Shown here: positions 1 to 11,800 of the stretch, piece by piece
Position numbering within the stretch: the first letter of the stretch is position 1
Layout of the letters: every line of letters begins with the position of its first letter
NCBI GenBank assembly: GCA_030549495.1
Contig: JAUIRK010001031.1
Span: 1 to 64,000, forward strand
Reading direction: 5' to 3'
From: Nectonema munidae
Lineage: Eukaryota; Nematomorpha; Nectonematoida; Nectonematidae
DNA: 64,000 bases
Notes under the pieces: model-generated
The model's database searches: none
What the model saw: the letters and a program-made list of their open reading frames with translations, nothing else
What the model was told of the DNA's origin: nothing
Made by a program: the position numbers and the translations under genes

Positions 1-616
1 ATTAAAGTTAAAGTATAATAATTTCTTTAATTTTTATTTGATCTTTTGTTCCTTGCTCATTCTGAAATGTTAGATGTTGAAGATATAGTAAAAATTGCTG
101 AGAAAGGCGATATTAAAAATTTGTTATGTAGAGAAATTACTAAAGAGGATTTGGCTAAAGTATTGATAAGTGTTCTGATAAAACAGGCTTCAAAAAAGTC
201 AAATTCTGATATTGAAGAAAGTTTACAGAAAATTGATGATTCAATTAACTCTCTCAAGAATGATTTAATTTCTAATTTTTCTTCAATACAAAAGTCTAAA
301 GATAAAATGATTAAAAGCAATACTTATGATGATTTTGTTTCTGATAATAATTCTTTCTTGTACCCTAAACCTCTCAAAGTAACATCAAATCATAAATCTT
401 TTGACCCTTCTTTATCTCTATCTGTCCCAGAGTTTTTCAATGAAGATACTGGTAGTAATACTAAAGAAGAAATTCAAAAAAAGCTTAATCCTAGGAGCAA
501 CAAATTATGTTTTACAAAATATAAAAGATTAAAGAACAATACGTTCTACAAGTTCAAATGATAATCTTTGTTCTTTAAAGTCTTCACTCACTAAAAATAA
601 TATTCTATTTAGTTCT

Positions 617-1168
617 TTGAGTCCTAAAAGTCCTTATTTTTGTATTAAGCACATTGATAATTCCATTTCTCTTGAAAGCTTAAAGGATATTATTTGTGAA
701 CAAAATGGATTTCATTCTACTGATGTGGTAAATCTCTTTAAATTTACTAACAATCCTAAATCTGATTTTTATAATGTTGGTATTAAATTTAATCATGCGA
801 TTGTAAAAAGCTTATTTATGAAAAAATATATTTTCATCAATTGTGAAGCTCATTCCTGTGAATTATTATTAAAAACTTTTATAAAAACGTGTAGTAAATG
901 TAATAAGTTTAATCACTATTACAAAGATTGCTCTGAAATTAATCCAACTTGTAAATATTGTGGTTGTAATCATTTTTCTAACACTTGTTCTAGGAAAGAC
1001 CAACTATTTTGTAAAAATTGCTATGATAAAAACTTTGAGTGTAACCATATTTGTAATTCTAAAGATTGTTCTTCTCTTAGTAATTTAAAATCATATTTTG
1101 ATAATTTGAATAAGAATTATTTAAATACGTTAGTTAATTGTAATTATTATGATGTAACATTAAATTGA
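617..1168 (+). CDS. LINE ORF1 C-terminal part with zinc knuckles
   Basis: RNA-binding, nucleocapsid-like part of the LINE: CSKCNKFNHYYKDC, CKYCGCNHFSNTC and CKNCYDKNFECNHIC. The preceding frame (67-561) is the Lys/Ser-rich N-terminal part and is offset by one frameshift. Confidence 0.75.
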   Translation: MSPKSPYFCIKHIDNSISLESLKDIICEQNGFHSTDVVNLFKFTNNPKSDFYNVGIKFNHAIVKSLFMKKYIFINCEAHSCELLLKTFIKTCSKCNKFNHYYKDCSEINPTCKYCGCNHFSNTCSRKDQLFCKNCYDKNFECNHICNSKDCSSLSNLKSYFDNLNKNYLNTLVNCNYYDVTLN

Positions 1169-1175
1169 AACATTA

Positions 1176-4147
1176 ATGATGATTGAACATTTATCTAAAA
1201 ATTTATTAGATAGTTATTACTTCAGTAATATAAACTACACTGATATCACATCCTCTGAATATATACATTATCATAGTTTAAATAACAATATTTTATATGA
1301 TTTTAATGTAGCTAGTGTGAACATAAGATCAATTATCAATAAATATTCTGAACTTGAGGTATTTGTACACGGTTTCAATTGTATTACTAATAAATCACTA
1401 AAAATATTAGCATTACAAGAAAGTTGGCTAAATTATAAAGATTACGATTTAAGGGTAAAGGGTTATAGTTTTGTTCTCCCTTGTAGACTTACAAAACATT
1501 CAGGCATTGCTTTTTTAATAAATAATACTTTAAATTTTAACGTTATTGATAATTATTATGAAACAAATTTTTTTGAATCCTTTTCAATAGAAATATTACT
1601 ATCCTGTAACAACAGTGTAATAATACATAATATATATCGTCCGCCATCTCTAAGTCCAAACTTATCTTTCTTTATTGATGAGTTCTCTAACTTTTTAATC
1701 ACTAAGGTATCTTCTACATATAATAACATTTTAATAGGAGATTTCAATATTGATCTCCTAAAAGTTGATGTTTCTGAGAATGTTTCTGATTTCTTAAATG
1801 TTTTGCAATCTAATTTCTTAAAACCTGCCATAACAGGAATAACACGAGATATATCAGGAACTTTAATAGACAATATTTTTATGCCAATAAACGTATCTAT
1901 TTATAAATCTTTTATCTTCCCTACATCATTATCGGATCATAATATTATTTTATTTTCTTTGAACATAAAGGAATCATGCTCATCTTTTCGTTTTTCGAAA
2001 TCATTTAATGAAAATAAATTCGTTGAAAAAATAGCTAGATTTGATTGGTTTAACTTTACTAAACCTAATCTTGATCTGCCTGAAGAATTGGCCAATTCGA
2101 TTAATTTTAAAATAGTAAATGAGGGCACTAAAATTAAGATATTAAATAAAAATTCAAAATATAATCATAAACAAAATTATTGGATAACATTTGATTTACT
2201 CAATCTGATTAAAATAAGAGATATCTGTCATGCAAAGTTAAAAAAATGTAATACAAATCCCAAACTCAAAAAGGAATTTATTAAATATAGAAACGAGGTT
2301 AAAACTAAAATCAAACATTTGAAAAAAATTATTATTCTAAAATCTTTAGAGGTATAGGTTCACCCAAGGACACTTGGAATAAAATTAATAAAATAATTAA
2401 ACCATGTAAAAATGAAAAATATGCGATTAAAATAAATGATAAAATAGAAACTAACTTAGAAACAATTACGAATATGTTTAATGATCAGTTTACATCAATC
2501 ACAGACACAGCTAATGATGATAATATAAATGATAACGTATCTAATTATCTTGAAAAAGTTAATCATCGATTTACTCTAAGTAAAATAAATGAAATCGACA
2601 TTATTACTGCAATGAATGAAATCAAAAAATTCATGTGATATCAGCAATATTTCAATATATAAATTGAGTTTGATATTAAACTATATAATCAAATATCTAG
2701 TTATTGCCTTCAAAATTCATGTATCGAGTTCAGTGTTTATCCTACTTCATTTAAACTTGCAAAGGTGATTCCCGTTTTCAAAAAAGGAAATAAATTTTCA
2801 ATCAACAATTATAGGCCTATAAATATTAAAAAAACGCTATCAAAACTTTTCGAAAAAATTATATATAACCAGATTCATTCATATATAAACAAATTAAATT
2901 TATTATACAAATATCAGTTTGGGTTTAGGTCTAAATATAGTACAGAACATCTACATATATTTTTTTTAGAAAAAATCCAATATTATTTAGATAACTCAGA
3001 TAGTGTTATAGCTATATTTCTCGATTTAAGTAAAGCGTTCGATAAGATTTCACATTCAAAACTTTTAATAAAATTGGATCATTTTGGCTTTTCTCAGTCT
3101 ACTATATCTTTTTTTGAATCATATCTTTCATATAGACAACAACTTGTTACTATAGACAATATAAATTCCTCGATAAAACATATTTCTTCTGGAGTACCTC
3201 AGGGTTCCATTTTGGGGCCAATACTGTTTTGCTTATATATAAATGATATTTACACTTCAAATACGATATTTGATTATTACTTGTTGGCTGATGACATAAC
3301 ACTATTATTACCACTTTCTAGATTTAGTACCCTTTCTAATATTTCTGAGGATATTTCTTCAAACTTAAATTCAATAGACAAATGGTGCACTGCAAATTCT
3401 CTGAAGATAAATCATGATAAATCAAAAGCAATGGTATTTTCTAACAACAATATTACTTGTCGCAAATTATATGCCAGTAGGTTTGGTCTTGAGATAGTTG
3501 ATAAGTTTAATCTTTTAGGTTTAATGGTGAACAATACGTGTTCATGGTAAGATCATGTAAATTACTTATCTTCTAAAGTAAGTAGTGTACTTGGTTTGTT
3601 TAAAAGATTTAAAAATGATTTCAATATAAACATTAAATTAAATTTATATAATTCTTTGGTGTTACCTCATTTTTACTATAGCGTAGTAAATTAGGGTCAT
3701 GCTAATATTTCTAAGCTTGAAATTTTACAAAAGAAAGTTTTAAGAACAGTATTTAATTTAAAGTACAGAGAGCACACCACACCATCGTTTGTTAATAATA
3801 ATTTATTGAAATTAAAGGATATATATCATGTTCAGATATCAAAATTTATATACAAATACAATCATAATATGCTTCCTATAATTTTCAATGATTGGATTCC
3901 CTCAATATATCAAAATCCACATCACTCGCTGCGGTTTCCAACTAAATTTGTAATCCCATATTTTAGGCTTCCAACTTCTAAGAGGTATTTAAAATATAGA
4001 GTAATATGCTTTTGGAATGAATTTTTATATAACTCGGAACTCATTTGTACTTCGTCTTATAATTTTAAATATAAAATAAAAGAATACTTTATAAGTAAAT
4101 ATGAAATGAATTGTATAATTAAGGATTGTTTCTTATGTTCAACCTAG
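1176..4147 (+). pseudogene. LINE ORF2: endonuclease plus reverse transcriptase, interrupted
   Basis: Endonuclease in 1300-2010, linker to about 2640, reverse transcriptase in about 2740-3545, and C-terminal domain to 4147. The frame shifts near 2345 and near 2640, and there are stops near 3548 and 3693. No RNase H domain is seen, which fits CR1/Jockey-like rather than I-type elements. Confidence 0.85.
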
Positions 4148-4619
4148 TAACACTAACTCATATTTATAGTATATATATACCCTCATCTTGAGTATTCTGA
4201 ATAATTTTCTCCATAATTATACATAAATATTTATCAAACCCTGTCTTCATATATGATCCGTAGCATTTGAATCTTTCCTTCTTTGTGATGTTTTTTCTTC
4301 CTTTTTTTACTATTTAGTTATTTATTCGCCATTCTTTTCTATGATGTAATTATTTATTTTATGATTATTATATAAACTATCTTCAAATACATTTTTTACA
4401 TATATTGTTAACTTTTCTATATTTGTTCTGGATAAAATGAATTCTATTAGGATACTCATACCAGCGACTTGAAATGGCCTTTTGAGTTTCCTCGCATTTT
4501 AACGTGAAATTTGTAATACACCTTTTCTTCATAAATATTTTATAATGATGAAATGACATGAATATTATTATTGTTTTCTTTGTTATGCGAAATAAATTCT
4601 TCTTCTTCTTCTTCTTCTT

Positions 4620-4989
4620 GTAAACTTAAATATAGATTTACTTGTTTTTTCCAATAATACCTATAACCTGAGAAATTCATTTAAATTGAAGATAAATAGA
4701 GCGAGTAGTAAAAAATGCAATAATTCCATTATGCTAGAATAATTTTACTGATAAGTCTACTGATAGCTTATCGATCCGAAAATTATTGAAAAAAATAAAG
4801 AACACCATTTTCGAGGAAAGATACACCTATTGTAATAATGATAGATGTTATGTGTGTTCATCATAGTGCATTTTCTGTATATAAATGATGTTACTCTTTT
4901 TTTACTTTATACTCTATACTTTAATTGTGTAATATTTGTAATTATATGATAATGTATATATAAAATTGTTTATCTTAATTTTTATAAAG
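4620..4989. other. AT-rich spacer between LINE ends
   Basis: No coding potential. Probably the upstream 3'UTR of the next LINE fragment, but I cannot align it. Confidence 0.4.
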
Positions 4990-5060
4990 TACGTCAGCGG
5001 CTTTAATTAGCCTTTTATGTGCTCGTTTACATATACCAATAAATGTTCTTCTTCTTATTA
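4990..5060 (+). mobile_element. LINE 3' end fragment with TTC tail
   Basis: CAGCGGCTTTAATTAGCCTT, then ...CAATAAATGTTCTTCTTC. It resembles the 3' end of the full LINE (CAGCGACTTGAAATGGCCTT ... AATAAATTCTTCTTC). Confidence 0.6.
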
Positions 5061-5079
5061 TTATATACTTGTATAAATT

Positions 5080-5212
5080 CTCTAGCGGCTCTGACCTTCG
5101 ATTTATATAAGTATGCGCATGTCTAACTTATGCAAATATTTTGTGATGAAACATTTTATGAATTTTATTTTATTTCATTTTTTGCTCAAATAAAATATTT
5201 TCTTCTTCTTCA
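5080..5212 (+). mobile_element. Second LINE 3' end fragment with TTC tail
   Basis: TAGCGGCTCTGACC ... CAAATAAAATATTTTCTTCT, with the same head and tail arrangement as the two 3' ends upstream and the same orientation. Confidence 0.55.
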
Positions 5213-5551
5213 TATATATTGAGACATCCCAATCATAAGCTACCACAGCCTCTATCCTATGAAGCTGGATACAAGAATTAAATCTCATCTTATTTTTTTC
5301 AAACCAAATTGTGCAGAAAAAAAATGATAAAATTTTTTAAAATCACAGACTTTAATTTAAAAGGGCAAGTTATTTTTTAGGAATAATAACTATTTTACTT
5401 TTTCTGGAAACATTGATTATTATCTTTTGTTACACTTGATAAATAGTAGCGCGCATGCCAAGCTTGTAAAACATAAATCTACTTGTCTCATATAATAGAT
5501 AGTGTCAGAATCAGTGTGCACTGGAAATAGGCTATGCTTTAGAAGTGTCTT

Positions 5552-5707
5552 AGTAAATGAAAAAATAACCAAGTTGATGTAAACGGTCGTGTATATTGTA
5601 AACTTGAATAAGAAAAATTCATTAAAAATGAATCCGAGTAAATGAAAAGATAACTAAACTGTTGTAAACGGTCGTGAATATTGTAAATTTGAATAAGAAA
5701 AATTTAT
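5552..5707. repeat. 85-bp tandem duplication next to the EPRS WHEP exon donor
   Basis: Two 71-bp copies (5552-5622 and 5637-5707) share AGTAAATGAAAA, TGTAAACGGTCGTG and TGAATAAGAAAAATT, with about 10% mismatch. The second copy ends at the GT of the exon donor. Confidence 0.85.
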
Positions 5708-5709
5708 AC

Positions 5710-5889
5710 GGCATCAGCTTTATCAGATTTCAAAACTCTAACTTTGATCCCTTGAGCTTCGATTTTATCGACTAAAGCCTTTGCAACTTCGCTAAAAGCA
5801 CCTGTTTTATCAGCGTTTTCTTTGACTTTTTCTTCAACCAATACATTTGCTTCAGCTTTTCTAGAAGGTTGATTAGCATTCTCACTTAA
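5710..5889 (-). CDS. EPRS1: EPRS exon, first half of WHEP domain
   Basis: A 60-codon exon. After a linker it encodes [20 protein letters not shown], the first helix of a WHEP tRNA-binding domain (I..QG..VR.LK pattern). As in the previous exon, an apparent TAA is inside a GTATAA donor. The second WHEP helix and the prolyl half are not visible in 1-5700, so they probably lie to the left. The less likely alternative is a stand-alone ERS ending in a half WHEP. Confidence 0.9.
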
Positions 5890-8800
5890 CTACAAATAAA
5901 TGTACATTTGATATAAGTATGAATAAAAGAGCATAAAAATGTGCGCCCGGGTAGCGGAAAATTTTAAAAACTTTATAAGCCATAAATAATTTAATAATTT
6001 TTATAAATTTGAATCATTTTTCTATTTATCATTACGAATTTTCGCCATCTTTTCTCGCCTCAATGGTTGTTAAGATGTACCCTCAGCCTAGTAGTTGAAG
6101 TTCGATCTCCAAAGCTCTCAAATCTTAAATAAAACCTCAAAAAGCTGTGATTATCCATTAAGCATATGCACGCATATAACCTAACGCCTAAAAGTGATTT
6201 AATATTTCCATAACTATAAACCAGCCTTTTTCTTCAAGAAATGTGCCATGTTAAATTAGAAATTTTAGGAAACTATGTTTCTAGGGTAAAAGATATAATA
6301 AATAAATGGATTACATATAGGTACTTCAATTTTGAAATTAGTTTGCTAAATATTTATGCTCTACCTGTCTTTTCCTCTAGGATTTCGGGAAATAAAAAAT
6401 ATAATAATTTATTTTTTTGATAAAAATTATTATCTTTTTTAAAATAACACTTGATTTTACATAAAAAAAGTAGAATTTTTTTTTGGAAAAATCTCAATAT
6501 GAAGTATAGATAAAATAAAATTAAGGATAAGTAAAAAACATTTATACTTCAGAACACTTTGAGGAAATTTTTTCATTTTTCAAGAACTGTTTTGATCCAT
6601 CAGGAATGTAAATGAGTACACAAGGAAGAGACGAAAGAGTAGCAGCATTGTAGGGCTCAAAAGGCCTATCACAAATGAAGAATCCTTTGCGTTGAATTTG
6701 AATGATTTCTCCCATCTTTAAGTCTGCAAGACTTGCTTCTCCAAGCATTTCATACTCTATCTAAAGATTTCAAATATATTTAAAGTTAATAATCGCCAGA
6801 AAGCAGTGTGAGAAGCTGAAGAAGCGTAAAAAGATCAAAACTCCTTATTGTTAATATTTTGTCATTTTGTGACTGGGGGTGTGGCAACTCCTTAAAAATC
6901 TTAGCATAAAAACAAATAAAAAATCAACAAATACGCTACAAATGAATAATAATGGTATAATAAACTGCCTACACTAATCTGAAATGATATTTATTATACT
7001 AAATAACAATGGTCAATAAGTCTTTTAACAGAAAAGTGTATTTTAAATAATAAATAGTGAAATGGTTTTGTGGGATATATTAAAATTTATATTTAAGTAT
7101 ATTTGATGTAAACAAGTATGCAGTGTGCAAGTTTCGCGTTAAGATGTATACTTTTATATAAAAAATTGAAATATTCAAAGAAAAGCAGACTGATGCAAAT
7201 AAAGGAATATTACAAAAAAATATATTTTGTCATATCTAACAAACCGTTTTTATTACATTTCCTACAGGGTACAAGGTAGTAATTTTAGAGAATTTTTTAT
7301 AATGATTTTAACTGTCAAAAATTTTCAATCAATGTCTATCATTTTTATAGGTTATATAGAAAAAAATTCTTAAATTTAATCGGATATTATTTGCCAAAGA
7401 AAAAAGTATTAAATGTATTTTTATTACAAAAAGTAAAAATATTTAATTTTGCAGCCACATACGTAGCCAAAGGGAGAGGGCGAAGAGTCGCCAGCATCCT
7501 TTGTCGCCTTCTCCGAGCAGAAAAAAAAACAGCTAAAAAAGCATATGCATTGCTCCCTGCTCCATCATTAATGACAACAATTCTTTCCTAATACAGTTCA
7601 AGCTCAATGAATCATGATAATATCCTCTATAACCAAAAGTGATGATGAGTTTGTTTATAATTTATATGGATTAGTAACCAAACAGACTTTAGAATCGAGA
7701 AAATTAAGGTAAACAATTATAAGAGCTAAAACATTATACCAGGATAAATTATTAGAGAGGGGTGGGGTTGGATGTGCTCCTACAATTTCTAAGTTTAGAT
7801 CACTTTCTGAGATATAGGTTTATTTTAAACAAATGAAATAATAGCATATTTCACATTAGCATTTATATTAAAAATCTCTTTTTTAATTTTAGGTAAGTAT
7901 AATTTGCGAAACATTATACATAAAATTTAAATTTATAATCTAAGAATGTTCGATTCAATGATAAATAATAATACAAATTCTTTACATATAATGAGAAAGA
8001 TGTAATGCATACCCAAGAATCTTTATTCAAAAACTGTTTGTAGTCATCGTCTTTTCCTAAGACATCTTTAGATATTAAATGCTTCAAATCGACACAAATG
8101 GTAAAAATCAAGGGTGTTTTTGACTGGTGAGGCAACCAGGTAACTTTTTTAGTCTTTTTATAGTCCTAAAATCATAGAAAAGGTCAAATGAGATTAGAAT
8201 TTGAATTACTTTTTAATATACTAAATTCTCCAAATTTAATTTTAAATTGATGCTTTCAATTTTGCCTAATTTGTTTCTTTGCAAGGATGTGACAATCATA
8301 TTTCCCCAATTGATAAACGTAACTACTTCACCTTCTTTAAACGTTTCAGCATCTTCTCTTTCAATGCAAACATCCTTAAAGTAATAAACTTGCTTCGTTC
8401 CCAAGGAAGCATTCTAAAATAAAAGTTAGGAATTAGAAAGTATATTTGATTTAAGTGAAAAAATAACGTAAATTACTTTGGGGTGCTTATTAACTTGAGA
8501 GCTTTTTTCAATATTATCACCGCTAACTAAGACGGGAACAAGTTCTTTGACTTCCAGGGCAGTATACCTAGGAGCCATACTGTCGACAACCTTTTTGTTG
8601 AAAGAATAAATTTTATCCCATTCCATTGTAACAACAGACTTGGAAGAACCCTGAATAGTAAAAAGAAGCATCATACGCTTAAAACCGATGTAAAAATATG
8701 ATACCTGTGCAATGATAAACGCCTTTAGGCCTTCGACAGTCAGACCTCTACGAAGAATGCCCCTGACTGTTGGCATCCTAGGATCATCCCAATCTTCAAC

Positions 8801-11800
8801 GTAGCCATCTTGAACAATGGTTGTTAGCTTGCGCTTAGATAAAACAGTATTTTGCATGTTTAATCGAGAATAACTGTAGATCAGTGGTTTGCGAAGATTC
8901 AACACATCACAAATGTAATAATACTGTTCATCACGATCTTTATACTCGGTTGTACGCAAGGCATGTGTCACTCCTTCTAAGCTATCCACAATCGGACAGG
9001 CAAAATCGTAGGTGGGATACACTCTAAATTGAAAGAAAAGTTTTGCGCTTGAACAATAAGAATGCATTTCTAAGTAAAAATTCATTATAAAATTTTAAAA
9101 ATCGAACACTCGTATTGTGAAAAATTTTGTTAGATATAAACCAGAATATTTTAAATCAACTAACATCGTAAAACGTTTGGTCACTAGTTCTAAAGTACCT
9201 TCAGGTTGAGGAATTTATGTAGACCGTTTTTTATGGCACTTTGCATTTGGGCTAAAAATCAAGGGTTAACTAAATGTGGCACCATAGGTAGTGGTCGTAG
9301 ATTTATACCATATTTGCTACGACCTGAACATTTAAAAAAATTTGAAGTTGGCGCAATGTGAAAGTAGATTTTTGTATACGGAGTATGCTTCTCTGAGTAT
9401 ATACATTCCCAAAAAAATACGCTTTTTTAAGCCTGTTTACAGTATGTCTAGCCAACATGTTTCGGAAATAAATACACTTGCTAATAAGAAAAAACCTCAA
9501 ACTGTTTTAGACTATAATGCTTACAAAACAGGCGTAGACACATTCAACCGAATGGCTTGAAATTTCACTTGTTTCAGGGCATGGAGATGGTCTATCGCAA
9601 TTTTTTTGATATTGCAGCCAACATGCCAAGTTTATATCCTAGTATTTCAAAAGGTGGAAGAAAATACTTTATCGGGAATTTAGCCTTATCTCTCATGGAA
9701 AGGTCTATGCGAATCAGATGTGATAACGCATCTACTCGCATCATGACTAGAAATCTTTTGACTTTTCACGGATTCAATAAAACATATGATACAGTCCCCC
9801 ATCAAGTCGTCGTGGTTATTGTTTTGTGTCAAATCTAAGAAAAAGAGGGACGAAGAAGTGTGAAAAATTTCAAGGGTCGATATGTAAAAGTCATACCATA
9901 CGTGTATGTACTGAATATGGAAATACATAAACCTTTTTATTATATATTATTGTTTATCTTATTTTGATTTTTTGATTGTTTTTCGACGTTTTATCTCATT
10001 TATTTTGTTTCTAAACAAATAATTTTTTTGTTCAATATTTTAATTTTTGGTAGATGGCGTTAAAATTGTCCCATTTCAGCAAATAACCAACTTTTTTCCC
10101 AATTTTTTTAAGAATAGATTTTTGATAAAACAGAAAAAATTTACATAAATGAAGATCTTGTTAACCTTTCATGTTGTTTCTAATAGAGATCAAGATACTT
10201 TTTGCCCCATTTATTACCTTTATTACATTTATTAGACAATTTGATACTCAGATATTTTAGCGTTAGGGATTAGCATTGTGTTAAAAGTCAGAAACAACAC
10301 TATTTTAGAACACACAGCTGGGTATAATATATCTATAGTGGGAAAAGGATCATTTATTTCAAAGAAAATATATGATAAAATTGTAGTAATATATAAAAAA
10401 GGAAACCCTTTCAGGCCCAATGGAAAATCAGCATTCCATAAAATAAAAATTGTCTAGTTTATATAGGGTTAAGTAGTAGTTAAGGCAATTTATCATATAG
10501 GTATCACGCTAAAGTTATAATAGTTTTTAATACCAGTATTCTAGCAAGTATATGTTCCTGTGAAATTAATTATAAGCTTATTGTGCTAATGAACATGAAA
10601 GCAAGTATGACTGATTTGCGTTCAACATTCATAGTTCTTTCTTAGCGAATTTTAAACATAAGGAAAAAAGACTAATGAATGAAACAATGCAACAAAGCCA
10701 ACGACATAGACAAATAAAATAACAAGAAAGGGAAAGAAGTTGCCCATACTTGTATTTAGTTCCAAATCTGGGGTGAGGTTCGTTCTTGCAACGGAAAATA
10801 GTGGGATCCCTCATACATCCATTATCCGATTTCATGTTTAATTTTAGACGAACGCAACACTTTTGACCAATTTCTGAACCCAAATTCATTTCTTGCCATA
10901 AATTTAAATTCTCTTCAGAGGCTGAAATATTCGTTTAAAAAGCTACTTTAATGAAAAATACTTAAATCACTCACAATTATTTCTATTTTTTGATTCAGTT
11001 CTCGTTTCTCGTTCTTGTTTCATTATTTCTGCAGGAGTATCGTTAACATAGGCGTCATTTTGCTTGAGTAAAGCTTCACAAAACTTAGAAATTTGATCAA
11101 AGTGGTCTGAAGTATATGAAAACTTATCAGGCTTCAACTCAAGGAGCTTTATATCATGCAATATTTCCTGTAATAATATATAAGAGTAAAATAGTACTTC
11201 ATTTATAACGTTTTTAATACATAAAAGAATATTAAAAATACAATCAACTTAATAAACTAAGAGATCGAATATTTTGAACAACTCAAATGCCCTTGTAGGG
11301 GAGATGTTCATTAGAGTGACAAAAACAGTGACATAATTTGTCACTCTTAAAATAGAGATTAAAAGAGTGACAATCAAAAGGGTGACATAATTTGTCACTC
11401 TTAAAATAGCGACTAAAAGAGCGACAAATCAAAAGAGTTTTTTTATGTAAGGATAGGTAGGTAAGTAAAACTTACCTTTGTATATTTTGTCACTCTTCTG
11501 ATTTTTTTTATATTTTGTCATGTCACTCTTTTGATAATAACCCCCTTGTAGATATAGGTCTACGGAATACATGGAATAATAAATTTCAGTATGGCAACAA
11601 TGTGAAAGATTCATACTAAAATTTTTAAAGGTAAAGGTCCTTGGGGTGTTTCTATTGAGAAAGCACAATTGCGCTGCTTGTATCGAACTATGATAAAAGG
11701 AGGCTTGATTAGGGATCGAACCCAAGACCTTGAGTTATCGAAACCCAATATCTAGCGAACCTTATCCCCTGACAAAAATTAAAATTCTTAAGATATGTTC

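Larger units (their letters stand above)
46..4619 (+). mobile_element. APE-type non-LTR retrotransposon (CR1/Jockey-like LINE), nearly full
   Basis: ORF1 occupies about 67-1168 in two frames. The second part carries three Cys-rich knuckles (CSKCNKFNHYYKDC is a CX2CX4HX4C). ORF2 starts at 1176. Its apurinic endonuclease shows LQESWL, GDFNIDLL and SDHNIILF. The reverse transcriptase shows IPVFKKG, YRPI, FLDLSKAFDKI (motif A), SGVPQGSILGP (motif B) and LADD (catalytic motif C, FADD/YADD in relatives), then the C-terminal FWNEF block ending at 4147. I count about one frameshift in ORF1, and two frameshifts and two stops in ORF2, so it is dead but fairly young. The 3' UTR ends in a (TTC)n tail after AATAAAT at 4592-4619. 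It lies antisense inside an EPRS intron. The 5' end may extend past the window. Confidence 0.92.

Noticed and set aside
5704-5889. True stop after the half WHEP domain, meaning an unfused glutamyl-tRNA synthetase
   Set aside because: The domain would be cut after its first helix, and the TAA lies in a GTATAA donor identical to the one that ends the previous exon. I keep this as a less likely alternative.
7391-7591. 66-codon frame with Arg/Lys-rich stretch in an EPRS intron
   Set aside because: No motif, no splice-site support and antisense to the gene; probably part of an insertion.
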